DNA of 22,593 bases, taken from IMG/VR virus record IMGVR_UViG_3300042450_000019, positions 1 through 22,593 of that record. One strand, given 5' to 3'. Position 1 is the first letter of the stretch. The number at the start of each line of letters is the position of its first letter. Source of the stretch: a virus. The notes beneath the pieces were generated by a model. That model ran no database searches. It worked only from the letters and a program-made list of their open reading frames with translations, and was not told the origin of the DNA. This document shows, one piece after another, positions 1-5,398 of this stretch. A program made the position numbers and the translations under genes.

Positions 1-33
1 CCTATGGTTGAAAAACGAATACAAGGGGGACAA

Positions 34-249
34 ATGAGACTTAAACACACTATTGCTGCAATCCTTGAGGAAAACCAAGATGAACTTTTTTGCCCGTTTT
101 GTACGAAGCCTAAAGGCAATGAGATCGACTGTTGTGACCAATCAGGAACTTGGTTCAAACTTTCCGACTTTGACTTTGATTCCCAATTCTCTATCGCCCA
201 ACAAATTTTTAACTCACAGAAAGGTGTACCCACTCAAAAGACTGACTGA
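34..249 (+). CDS. small Cys-rich hypothetical phage protein
   Basis: Predicted 71-residue protein of unknown function. I chose the ATG at 34 because AAGGGGG lies just upstream at normal spacing; the in-frame ATG at 4 has no such site in view. Residues 20-23 form CPFC and residues 33-34 are CC, a spacing that could bind zinc, although this is only a motif-level guess. The rest is polar and acidic, with an FDFD stretch near residue 46. It precedes the recombination genes, separated by an 81-bp gap that holds a perfect palindrome. I do not recognise the family. The strong ribosome site and the sensible composition make a real gene likely. Confidence 0.6.
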   Translation: MRLKHTIAAILEENQDELFCPFCTKPKGNEIDCCDQSGTWFKLSDFDFDSQFSIAQQIFNSQKGVPTQKTD

Positions 250-262
250 TTGGAAATCTGAG

Positions 263-276
263 TTTGTATATACAAA
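263..276. promoter_or_regulatory. 14-bp perfect palindrome, operator candidate
   Basis: TTTGTATATACAAA is its own reverse complement. It lies in the gap between the small Cys-rich gene and the recombination operon, about 55 bp upstream of the annealing-protein start. A dyad of this size in an early-gene leader is typical of a repressor or regulator binding site, but no matching regulator or second copy was recognised here, so the role is inference. It could also simply be AT-rich promoter DNA. Confidence 0.35.
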
Positions 277-330
277 TTCAATGAACACAGATATTTCAAA
301 GACTTTTCAAAATTTTAAACAGGAGTGAAT

Positions 331-894
331 ATGAATCAGGAACAGGTGTTAATGTTGCTCAACAAGAACGTCAATGAGCATACCGAGAAGAAAGCCAACC
401 TAACCTATCTCTCATGGGCTTGGGCTTGGGCTGAAGCACTCAAGGCAGACCCTACAGCCATCTACAAGGTAGAGATGTTTGGCGACAAGTGCTACATGGA
501 TGTAAACGGCACAGCAATGGTGTTTGTCACAGTCACCATGTTTGGCAAACCAATGACTTGCCAACTTCCAGTAATGGACTTCCGCAATAAAGCAATCCTC
601 AACCCTGACGCATTTGCAGTCAACACTGCCATCATGCGTTGCATGACCAAGGCTTTGTCATTGCATGGCTTGGGTCTGTACATCTATGCTGGTGAAGACT
701 TGCCAGAGGGTGACTCATCCTCAAGCATTGATGTAGGAATGATGATCGACCACTTGGCGGCTATTGATGCCGCATCAACTTTAGAGGAACTCAAGAATGT
801 ATACGGCACTGCTTACTCTGCTTGCGCTGGTGATAAAAGTTGGCAAAAGAAAGTGATTGATGCCAAAGAAAAGCGTAAAGGAGCATTGAAATGA
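331..894 (+). CDS. DUF1071/Sak-type single-strand annealing protein
   Basis: A 187-residue protein that probably anneals complementary ssDNA in phage recombination, working with the exonuclease encoded downstream. The family hallmarks are visible: LTYLSWAWAWAEALK near residues 24-38, a central beta-rich part ending LPVMD near residue 80, and the segment IMRCMTKALSLHGLGLYIY near residues 100-118 followed by AGEDLPEG. These match the DUF1071 family, which has been grouped with Sak/Erf/RecT-like annealing proteins. The C-terminal 50 residues look helical and basic. The ATG at 331 is preferred over the GTG at 325 because AGGAG (321-325) lies five bases upstream. Its stop overlaps the remnant start of the exonuclease (ATGA), so the two were translationally coupled before the endonuclease gene arrived. 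Confidence 0.85.
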   Translation: MNQEQVLMLLNKNVNEHTEKKANLTYLSWAWAWAEALKADPTAIYKVEMFGDKCYMDVNGTAMVFVTVTMFGKPMTCQLPVMDFRNKAILNPDAFAVNTAIMRCMTKALSLHGLGLYIYAGEDLPEGDSSSSIDVGMMIDHLAAIDAASTLEELKNVYGTAYSACAGDKSWQKKVIDAKEKRKGALK

Positions 895-950
895 GTGAAG
901 TAGAACAAGGCACACCCGAATGGTTTAAACAGCGTTGTATTGGTTTATAA
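891..950 (+). pseudogene. displaced 5' remnant of the YqaJ-type exonuclease gene
   Basis: A 19-codon ORF starts at an ATGA overlap with the annealing-protein stop and has AAAGGAG just upstream, the usual layout for a coupled second gene. Its first residues, MSEVEQGTPEWFKQRC, are the classic N-terminus of a YqaJ/lambda-type exonuclease, and codons 3-16 align without gaps to codons 8-21 of the exonuclease at 1534 ([14 protein letters not shown]), with 9 of 14 residues identical by hand. After the Cys codon the similarity stops and the frame ends at TAA. The simplest reading is that this was the original gene start, cut off when the HNH gene was inserted. It may still be translated as a useless short peptide. 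Confidence 0.8.
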
Positions 951-966
951 TCTGTTTGTAAACCAA
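940..966 (+). repeat. 8-bp inverted repeat at left edge of the endonuclease insertion
   Basis: TTGGTTTA (940-947) and TAAACCAA (959-966) are perfect inverted copies separated by 11 bases. The hairpin begins within two bases of the point where exonuclease similarity ends (938) and lies just before the endonuclease ribosome site AAGGGG. It contains the TAA that ends the remnant ORF. It has no T-run, so it is not a standard terminator. It may mark the element boundary or modulate translation of the endonuclease. Confidence 0.5.
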
Positions 967-980
967 CACAAGGGGCTTGT

Positions 981-1553
981 ATGAAGTTATCTTTTCTTTC
1001 TGTATCGGAATCAAAATCAAAAGATGGGCATATCAAATGGTTGTGTAAATGTTTGTGTGGCGATGTTTCTGAATACATTGCAACAAGGGTTCGCAACAAC
1101 AGGGTTACCCAGTGCCATCAATGCGCCATAAACCAAGCGGCAGGAAAAAATAAAACTCATGGAATGAGAAATTCCAAAGAGTACAGGGCTTGGAGTGCAA
1201 TGAAATCTCGTTGTAGAGAGGGTTCTAAGGATTTTCATAGATATGGCGGCAAAGGTATTTTTGTTTACAGCAAATGGATAGATAACTTTGAGTTGTTTTT
1301 TCAGCATATTGGCAAGTGTCCATCCTCAAGTCATTCAATAGATCGAATTGATAACTCAAAAGGATATGAGCCAAACAATGTTCGATGGGCAACAAAAAGC
1401 GATCAGCAAAGAAACAAAAATAATTCTGTTTATGTTTCTGATGGAAAAAATGTTTTGCACTTAAATGAAGTTGCAAAATCTCTTGAAATTAGTAGAGGTT
1501 CTGCGGCTTTGAGATTAAAAAGGGGTAAATTAAATGGCTATTCAAGAGTTTGA
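981..1553 (+). CDS. free-standing HNH homing-type endonuclease
   Basis: A 190-residue putative DNA endonuclease, probably selfish. The N-terminal part has Cys22, Cys24, Cys26 and Cys45-x2-Cys48, likely a zinc-binding knuckle. The core matches phage HNH enzymes: YRAWSAMKSRC (68-78), YGGKGI (88-93), the metal-site region SIDRIDN (119-125), NVRWAT (133-138) and QQRNK (142-146). Residues about 158-182 (LNEVAKSLEISRGSAAL and on) resemble a helix-turn-helix tail of the kind that sets target specificity in homing enzymes. AAGGGG five bases before the ATG supports the start. The gene looks more AT-rich than its neighbours. It separates the annealing-protein gene from the exonuclease, and its last 20 bases contain the new exonuclease start in another frame. 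Confidence 0.88.
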   Translation: MKLSFLSVSESKSKDGHIKWLCKCLCGDVSEYIATRVRNNRVTQCHQCAINQAAGKNKTHGMRNSKEYRAWSAMKSRCREGSKDFHRYGGKGIFVYSKWIDNFELFFQHIGKCPSSSHSIDRIDNSKGYEPNNVRWATKSDQQRNKNNSVYVSDGKNVLHLNEVAKSLEISRGSAALRLKRGKLNGYSRV

Positions 1554-2169
1554 AGAAGTAATTCAAGGTACAGAAGCATGGCATCAGCAAAGATGCGGTA
1601 AAGCTACTGCATCTCGTATCTCTGACATTGTTGCCAAAACAAAGACAGGCTACAGCACCAGCAGGGCTAACTACATGGCTCAACTGGTAGTCGAGCGCAT
1701 GACTAACCAAGTAGCAGAGTCATACACCAATGCCGCTATGGAGTGGGGTATCGAGAATGAAGAGTTTGCTCGTGCTGCATACGAGGCTAAAACAGGCAAT
1801 ATGGTAGATCAGGTAGGTGCTATTGACCATCCAAGAATTACTATGTCTGCGGCCTCTCCTGATGGCTTGGTGAGTGATGATGGATGCTTAGAGATCAAGT
1901 GTCCCAACACTGCTACCCACATCGACACAATCCTTGGTGACGAGCCAGCAAAGAAATACTACGACCAAATGCAGTGGCAAATGGCGTGTACGAACAGAAG
2001 TTGGTGCGACTTTGTGAGTTTCGACCCACGAATGCCTGAACACCTACAACTGTTCATCAAAAGAATCGAGCGCAATGATATGTATATTGCAGAACTCGAA
2101 AAAGAGGTTATCCAGTTTCTTTCAGAAGTGGATGACAAAGTTAAAAAACTCAATGAAATAAAGGTTTAA
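1534..2169 (+). CDS. YqaJ/lambda-type 5'-3' exonuclease
   Basis: A 211-residue nuclease of the PD-(D/E)XK class, expected to resect DNA ends and hand ssDNA to the annealing protein upstream. Visible motifs are [16 protein letters not shown] (12-27), MEWGIENEE (69-77), the metal-binding core SPDG (108-111, Asp110) and LEIKC (119-123, Glu120 and Lys122), and YYDQMQWQM (142-150), all expected for YqaJ. Length is normal. The ATG at 1534 is inside the 3' end of the HNH gene, with AAGGGG nine bases upstream. Compared with the remnant at 891, this N-terminus has a different lead (MAIQEFE) but the same motif, so the enzyme looks intact and active despite the insertion. Confidence 0.88.
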   Translation: MAIQEFEEVIQGTEAWHQQRCGKATASRISDIVAKTKTGYSTSRANYMAQLVVERMTNQVAESYTNAAMEWGIENEEFARAAYEAKTGNMVDQVGAIDHPRITMSAASPDGLVSDDGCLEIKCPNTATHIDTILGDEPAKKYYDQMQWQMACTNRSWCDFVSFDPRMPEHLQLFIKRIERNDMYIAELEKEVIQFLSEVDDKVKKLNEIKV

Positions 2170-2171
2170 AT

Positions 2172-2414
2172 ATGGAACAGCGTGATAACTCAGGTGTCTT
2201 GTTTAAGAACGACAAGAAAGAAACAGGAAACCAGCCCGACTACAAGGGCAACATTACAGTCAATGGTCAACCCTATTGGCTCTCAGCTTGGATAAAAGAG
2301 GGAAAGACAGGCAAATTCATGGGTTTAGCAGTAAGTCCTAAAGAAGAAGCTAACACTTCCTCGCCAAAGAAGAAGCCATCCATTGAAGACATGGATTCAG
2401 ATATACCATTTTGA
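2172..2414 (+). CDS. small putative ssDNA-binding protein with SSB-like tip
   Basis: An 80-residue protein that starts two bases after the exonuclease stop, with AAAGG seven bases before its ATG. Residues 23-55 ([19 protein letters not shown] and following) look like beta strands that could form a small OB-like fold. Residues 56-70 are a Ser/Lys/Pro-rich linker, and the protein ends DMDSDIPF, very like the DDDIPF tail by which bacterial SSB recruits repair and replication proteins. With an annealing protein and an exonuclease directly upstream, a role in handling ssDNA during recombination is reasonable. Function is inferred; no specific family was confirmed. Confidence 0.7.
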   Translation: MEQRDNSGVLFKNDKKETGNQPDYKGNITVNGQPYWLSAWIKEGKTGKFMGLAVSPKEEANTSSPKKKPSIEDMDSDIPF

Positions 2415-2613
2415 TGTTTTACAGAATTAAGGGGTGAAAGAATAGCATCTTGTATATGTGTGTGTCTGCAATTCCCCTTAGTAGTCAATTGCAGACAGTC
2501 TGACACAGCCTTCCAAGGCACAAATCCAACCACAGGGTGAATATACAGAAGTGGTGACAGCGGGAGAGACTGCATTTGTAAGTAAGCACACACTAACATA
2601 ATAGGAGTTGATG
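2415..2613 (+). promoter_or_regulatory. 199-bp intergenic leader with alternative RNA hairpins
   Basis: The largest gap in the early operon. A perfect 10-bp inverted repeat, GTCTGCAATT (2464-2473) and AATTGCAGAC (2487-2496), has a 13-base loop. The loop contains CCCCTTA (2474-2480), the exact complement of TAAGGGG (2428-2434) upstream, so a pseudoknot or competing pairing is possible. A second dyad, CAGACaGTCTG (2492-2502), competes for the right arm. No T-run follows, so this is not an ordinary terminator. An open stretch ends at 2601 without a credible start. The downstream part otherwise shows only the ribosome site AGGAG (2603-2607). Regulation by structured RNA or a promoter/operator are both possible. 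Confidence 0.4.
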
Positions 2614-2949
2614 ATGAGTTCGTTAGATGACACACATTTTGGTGGCGGCGTAAAGAAGTTCTTTGACCTGCCAATATTTAACAGGGTTCGTAGTTCAGAC
2701 CCAGTTACCAGCTATGAAGCCGCTGATGCTGCCAAAGACTTGGCCTCCAAGCACTTCAGCACCATTGTGGACTGTTTACAGGCTCATGGGGCGCTTGGTA
2801 AGGATGGGATAGCTAGACATAGCGGGTTAGATGCAAATCAGGTTGCAAGGCGTTTAAACGAGTTGGAGAAGATGAATCTAATCCAGTTGACAGGCAGAAC
2901 AGTTAAGTCTCAAGCAGGGCGCAATGAGCGTGAGTGGAGGGCAGTCTAA
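2614..2949 (+). CDS. winged-helix DNA-binding protein
   Basis: A 111-residue protein with a probable winged helix-turn-helix. From residue 48 it reads as helices (TIVDCLQAHGALGKDGIARHSGL...) with the likely recognition helix in DANQVARRLNELEKMNLI (73-90) and a wing QLTGRTVKSQAGRNERE (91-107). This resembles MarR-like or phage replication/regulation wHTH domains, so it may regulate early genes or assist replication. The N-terminal 47 residues include RSSDPVTSYEAA, a motif I recall from many phage wHTH proteins. ATGs at 2611 and 2614 both follow AGGAG; 2614 has the better six-base spacing. It lies behind the structured leader and heads a run of very small coupled genes. Confidence 0.7.
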   Translation: MSSLDDTHFGGGVKKFFDLPIFNRVRSSDPVTSYEAADAAKDLASKHFSTIVDCLQAHGALGKDGIARHSGLDANQVARRLNELEKMNLIQLTGRTVKSQAGRNEREWRAV

Positions 2950-3068
2950 TGTGGGATGTACTGGTTACTTTTCTTCTAATGGCTTTTGGCGCTTTCTTTG
3001 TTGTTGCCTTTGGCTTAATCCTTATTTGGGTGCTTTACTTACTTCAGAACGAGGCTGACCATGAATGA
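2949..3068 (+). CDS. 39-aa single-pass membrane protein
   Basis: A short gene starting at the last base of the wHTH stop (TAATG), with GGAGGG about eight bases upstream, and overlapping the next gene by eight bases. The product begins MWDVLVTFLLMAF and residues 4-32 are almost entirely hydrophobic, giving one membrane helix followed by a short acidic tail QNEADHE. The tight coupling on both sides and the ribosome site support translation. Function is unknown; small phage inner-membrane proteins of this kind sometimes act in host take-over or superinfection control. Confidence 0.6.
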   Translation: MWDVLVTFLLMAFGAFFVVAFGLILIWVLYLLQNEADHE

Positions 3069-3261
3069 AGAAGATGAAGCCTTTAACGAGATGGAGAAGC
3101 AGAGTATGTGGCGCAAACGTGCCGTACAAGCAGCCATCTCAACCAACCCATATCGCAACCAAGTCATTGAAGAAGTGGCTTTAGAAGTTGAGAAGCTAAC
3201 TGGCTTTGGCAAAGACACCATAGACAGTTTGACCATTTACATCAGGGAGATGAAGAAATGA
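3061..3261 (+). CDS. small acidic/helical hypothetical protein
   Basis: A 66-residue protein of unknown function that overlaps the preceding membrane-peptide gene by eight bases; its stop is overlapped by the next ATG (ATGA). The first 15 residues are very acidic (MNEEDEAFNEMEKQ). The rest is probably helical, with VIEEVALEVEKLTGF near residues 35-49 and a basic end EMKK. No catalytic or binding motif is visible. GAGG lies upstream of the ATG. Its place in a coupled chain of early genes is the main support. Confidence 0.55.
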   Translation: MNEEDEAFNEMEKQSMWRKRAVQAAISTNPYRNQVIEEVALEVEKLTGFGKDTIDSLTIYIREMKK

Positions 3262-3407
3262 CAAAAGCACAAGAAATGTTTGAGGCATTGATGTTCGCTA
3301 GAGGCTATTCAGACTTTGAGCAAGTTAAAGGTAGATACGTCAATCCCAACACACAAACTCGTTGGAACTACTTCCTAATGGGATGGCAACTAAGGGGAAC
3401 AATTTGA
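3258..3407 (+). CDS. 49-aa hypothetical phage protein
   Basis: A short gene linked by 4-base overlaps on both sides: ATGA at 3258 with the preceding gene and TTGA at 3404-3407 with the following one. The product starts MTKAQEMFEALMFARGY and has an aromatic-rich second half with RWNYFLMGWQLRG (35-47). I recognise the general look of small phage accessory proteins that carry a W..FLMGW-type motif, but no function. Double translational coupling is the best evidence that it is real. Confidence 0.55.
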   Translation: MTKAQEMFEALMFARGYSDFEQVKGRYVNPNTQTRWNYFLMGWQLRGTI

Positions 3408-3625
3408 CTTTTAGAGAATCAACAATCAAATACGTCAAAGACATCATGCGAGCAAGAACCATCCATGAAGTAATTGCCAAAGAACTACAGGAAGCACACC
3501 TACGCAAGCTAGAAGCTGAGACTGCCGCAGAGTATGCAATTGCGGCTATACAGTACAACGAGGAGCGCATTGCTCGACTAGAGAATCGACTGTCAAAACA
3601 CACACGAGAGGGTGACTATGCTTGA
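3404..3625 (+). CDS. coiled-coil hypothetical protein with TTG start
   Basis: A 73-residue protein if translation begins at TTG 3404. I chose this start because AAGGGG (3392-3397) sits six bases upstream and the TTG overlaps the preceding stop as TTGA. Longer in-frame starts at 3362 (TTG) and 3383 (ATG) lack a ribosome site and overlap the previous gene heavily. Residues about 20-65 are a strongly helical heptad-like stretch (VIAKELQEAHLRKLEAE, then YNEERIARLENRLSK), consistent with an oligomerising coiled coil. Function is unknown. Confidence 0.55.
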   Translation: MTFRESTIKYVKDIMRARTIHEVIAKELQEAHLRKLEAETAAEYAIAAIQYNEERIARLENRLSKHTREGDYA

Positions 3626-3818
3626 CCGACTCATCCTTGGTGCAGTGATGGGAATATCAGGATGGACTACTCTCTTTCCTGATACACCTAAACCTCTTAC
3701 ATCTTGGCAGTTACAGGTAAAAGCTAAAGAGAAATCTGTGAGTGAAGTGTGTCAGAAGCGCAAGAAGCAAAGTAAGACAGTACAGCAATTATGTAAACGA
3801 TGGGGTAAAGATGATTAA
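3618..3818 (+). CDS. small basic protein with N-terminal membrane anchor
   Basis: A 66-residue protein beginning MLDRLILGAVMGISGW, a likely membrane anchor or uncleaved signal. A positively charged helix follows, with two Cys residues (SEVCQKRKKQSKTVQQLC) and the end KRWGKDD. The ATG at 3618 has GAGAGGG five bases upstream; an in-frame GTG at 3612 falls inside that site. It overlaps the preceding gene by eight bases and the next by eight. No family recognised. Confidence 0.55.
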   Translation: MLDRLILGAVMGISGWTTLFPDTPKPLTSWQLQVKAKEKSVSEVCQKRKKQSKTVQQLCKRWGKDD

Positions 3819-3981
3819 GAACGTATTTGACTGGCAGGGTGAACCTAGTATTTGGCTAAAAGATAAGAAACTAAAGCAAATAGCTAATGGTCATATCTTG
3901 GGTAAAAATGCAAGAGAACGTATTGCCTTGACAGAAAAGAAAGAATTTACAATCTATTCAAGGGCTAAACTTAGCAAATGA
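3811..3981 (+). CDS. 56-aa basic hypothetical protein
   Basis: The product begins MIKNVFDWQGEPSIWLKDKK and is rich in Lys and Arg, ending SRAKLSK. An in-frame ATG at 3742 exists, but the one at 3811 gives the tight overlap usual in this operon and follows GGGG at about five bases. The next ATG overlaps its stop as ATGA. A short basic protein could bind nucleic acid, but no motif proves it and the function is unknown. Confidence 0.5.
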   Translation: MIKNVFDWQGEPSIWLKDKKLKQIANGHILGKNARERIALTEKKEFTIYSRAKLSK

Positions 3982-4181
3982 TTCGTAAAATAAGAACCTT
4001 CTACGGCAGACAAAAAGGTCAACATGGAAACAAGAAAACTACAGTAGACATGGGCATAGCATGGCTATGTGAGAAGTGTGGGGAGGTGATCTTGTACGAA
4101 CACCTAGTCCCCAAACACTTCTGCAAGAGGCTAATTAAGCCTGTAGTCCATTCAGATACTGGGTCTTCCCTGCCACCTTAA
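3978..4181 (+). CDS. small zinc-finger-like protein, last early gene
   Basis: A 67-residue protein whose N-terminal 25 residues are basic. They are followed by Cys31-x2-Cys34 and then His42, His47 and Cys49 (CEKCGEVILYEHLVPKHFC), a plausible one-zinc finger. The basic N-terminus plus a zinc finger suggests nucleic-acid binding, as an inference. It starts at an ATGA overlap with the preceding gene. Its last 47 bases overlap, in the opposite direction, the 3' end of the endolysin gene, so the two operons converge here with no spacer. Confidence 0.6.
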   Translation: MIRKIRTFYGRQKGQHGNKKTTVDMGIAWLCEKCGEVILYEHLVPKHFCKRLIKPVVHSDTGSSLPP

Positions 4182-4599
4182 CAGCAGTCAATTCCTGTTT
4201 CTTCAGGTTATTAGGGTCATAAGAAACATGAACCCAACCAGAGTCGGGTATACCCTGTGTGTAGAATTCAAGGATTAGTTGTGTATAGTCCAAATTATCC
4301 ATAATCCACTGAGCAAGATCAGCATTGGCAATGCCAACTATCTCTATATCTGCCGCCATGCCCTTGCAATGGTCTGAGGACTTCGATCCATTCACCGCAG
4401 CATTACTCTCAGGACTACGATAGGCAGAGTTCACAGTAACTGATTTGCCAAAGTGTTCACGCACAGGCTGAAGCACTTTTTCGCAGAGAGTCTTCAAGTT
4501 CTCCAGCGCCTCATCATCAGGAGTATTGTCCAGACCTAACCTAGTGGCTGTATCAGACTTGGTTAGTTCTTTGAGGGTAAAGTTGGCAGACAAGTTCAT
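4135..4599 (-). CDS. endolysin, M15-type L,D/D,D-peptidase
   Basis: A 154-residue peptidoglycan peptidase expected to release progeny by cutting stem-peptide cross-links. The M15 pattern is clear: SAYRSPESN (58-66), SDHCKGMAAD (75-84) giving zinc ligands His77 and Asp84, and WVHVS (122-126) giving His124. No signal peptide is seen, so it needs a holin to reach the periplasm. The N-terminal part (FTLKELTKSDTA) is typical of phage M15_3 enzymes. It overlaps the stop of the i-spanin gene (ATGA), which places it last in the lysis cassette and last in the late operon; no terminator is evident beyond it. Confidence 0.88.
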   Translation of the reverse strand: MNLSANFTLKELTKSDTATRLGLDNTPDDEALENLKTLCEKVLQPVREHFGKSVTVNSAYRSPESNAAVNGSKSSDHCKGMAADIEIVGIANADLAQWIMDNLDYTQLILEFYTQGIPDSGWVHVSYDPNNLKKQELTAVKVAGKTQYLNGLQA

Positions 4600-5078
4600 T
4601 TTGTTCCTTTCAGGGTTTGGTAAACAGCGTTATAGGCATCTATGCAAGCATTCAATTGACGGGTGTTGGCATCTCCTTGGTCTGTGATGGCGACAAGAGA
4701 TTTAGCAACCTCTCCGTCAAGTTCGGCACTTGTTTGAACGCTATCTCTGGACTCAGCGGGGGTATCTGTGGCGGTATGTACGGGGCAGACGGGGGCTTTG
4801 ACAGGGAGCCGCAACCGCAAAGCACCAGAGTCAATGTCAGCATTACGCTTTTGTTGAGCAAGTTTTGCATCTTGATTTGCCTTTTGAAGTTTGGTGGATT
4901 GGGTCTGAACAACAGTTATAAGGGCTTGTTCCTTTACCCTAGCTTCAGCATTTAGGGCAGCAATCTCAAGTTGTTGACGAGTAAGTTCATCATCTGACCC
5001 CTTGAGATAACCACCGCCAAACGACCCAACTACCGCCATCAGGATGCCCAACAGCACCCAAGGATTAAATAAACTCAT
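4596..5078 (-). CDS. i-spanin (Rz-like)
   Basis: A 160-residue inner-membrane spanin subunit that, with the lipoprotein encoded inside it, is expected to disrupt the outer membrane after the cell wall is cut. Residues 6-24 are a membrane helix (VLLGILMAVVGSFGGGY), and residues about 31-80 form a periplasmic coiled coil rich in Gln, Ala and Lys. Two Cys residues (97 and about 143) could stabilise the dimer. It starts at a 4-base overlap with the upstream holin candidate and overlaps the endolysin start. The embedded out-of-frame lipoprotein gene is the diagnostic feature of the Rz/Rz1 arrangement. Confidence 0.82.
   Translation of the reverse strand: MSLFNPWVLLGILMAVVGSFGGGYLKGSDDELTRQQLEIAALNAEARVKEQALITVVQTQSTKLQKANQDAKLAQQKRNADIDSGALRLRLPVKAPVCPVHTATDTPAESRDSVQTSAELDGEVAKSLVAITDQGDANTRQLNACIDAYNAVYQTLKGTK
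4652..4870 (-). CDS. o-spanin lipoprotein (Rz1-like), embedded in Rz-like gene
   Basis: A 72-residue lipoprotein encoded entirely inside the i-spanin gene in another frame. Residues 1-20 form a lipoprotein signal, with a lipobox LCGC ending at Cys20. It is followed by a Pro-rich mature part (KPPSAPYIPPQIPPLSP, 25-41), just as in Rz1 proteins. I prefer the ATG at 4870 (MQNLL) to the in-frame ATG at 4912, because only it places the signal at the N-terminus and AAAAGG lies upstream. It should be anchored in the outer membrane and bind the i-spanin across the periplasm. Confidence 0.8.
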   Translation of the reverse strand: MQNLLNKSVMLTLTLVLCGCGSLSKPPSAPYIPPQIPPLSPEIAFKQVPNLTERLLNLLSPSQTKEMPTPVN

Positions 5079-5398
5079 GGCTTTGGGGGTTCATCAGTAT
5101 CAGTAGCTTCTGCCTTAGCTGATGCTGTAGCTATTGCCTTAACACCAGACCTACCAGCTACACCACCTAAAACACCAGTAATGAACACCATGATGGTGCT
5201 AATCTGCTGTGTGTACACTTTATCAATAGCCGCCATACTGCCATTCATGGGCTGTTGTACAAAAGAAACAGAGTACAGGAACATACCCATAGAAGCTAAC
5301 AGAATGCTCACCAATACTACGATAACGAATGCCCATACTCTGACTTCAATCTCATCAGCAGTCAGGCGATTATTAGGTTTATATCCAATGGTTGCCAT
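5075..5398 (-). CDS. two-TM membrane protein, holin candidate
   Basis: A 107-residue protein with two predicted membrane helices, about residues 21-44 and 65-84, and a charged, Ala/Lys/Asp-rich C-terminal tail (85-107). A two-TM topology directly upstream of spanin and endolysin genes is typical of a class II holin, which would form membrane lesions that let the M15 enzyme out. The ATG at 5398 has AGGAG upstream at eight bases; the GTG at 5401 is also possible. Holins are too diverse to assign by sequence alone, and another small membrane protein at 16615-16818 is a competing candidate. Confidence 0.6.
   Translation of the reverse strand: MATIGYKPNNRLTADEIEVRVWAFVIVVLVSILLASMGMFLYSVSFVQQPMNGSMAAIDKVYTQQISTIMVFITGVLGGVAGRSGVKAIATASAKAEATDTDEPPKP

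Noticed and set aside
791-1307. Antisense ORFs opposite the HNH gene
   Set aside because: Cys/His-rich artefacts of the reverse strand of a real gene, without start signals.
938-1554. Group I intron containing an HNH ORF inside the exonuclease gene
   Set aside because: The sequence flanking the insertion does not rejoin into one exonuclease frame: the motif before it is repeated after it, and the downstream gene has its own ATG and ribosome site. No intron core was recognised.
2456-2503. 15-codon leader ORF overlapping the hairpin
   Set aside because: The nearest AAGGGG lies about 21 bases upstream, too far, and the product has no recognisable run of regulatory codons.
2485-2601. Open frame (LTQPSKAQIQPQGEY...) in the early leader
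   Set aside because: No normal start codon with a ribosome site; only CTG or internal GTG options. It might be a decayed gene piece but cannot be supported.
2415-2613. tRNA gene in the largest early gap
   Set aside because: No cloverleaf arms or T-loop motif could be fitted; the visible stems have other spacing.
2273-2674. Antisense ORF of 133 codons
   Set aside because: Runs opposite the SSB-like and leader sequence, has no ribosome site and odd composition; a shadow frame.
4617-4955. 112-codon + strand ORF opposite the spanin genes
   Set aside because: Shadow of the two overlapping spanin frames; no ribosome site, and the lysis genes explain the DNA.
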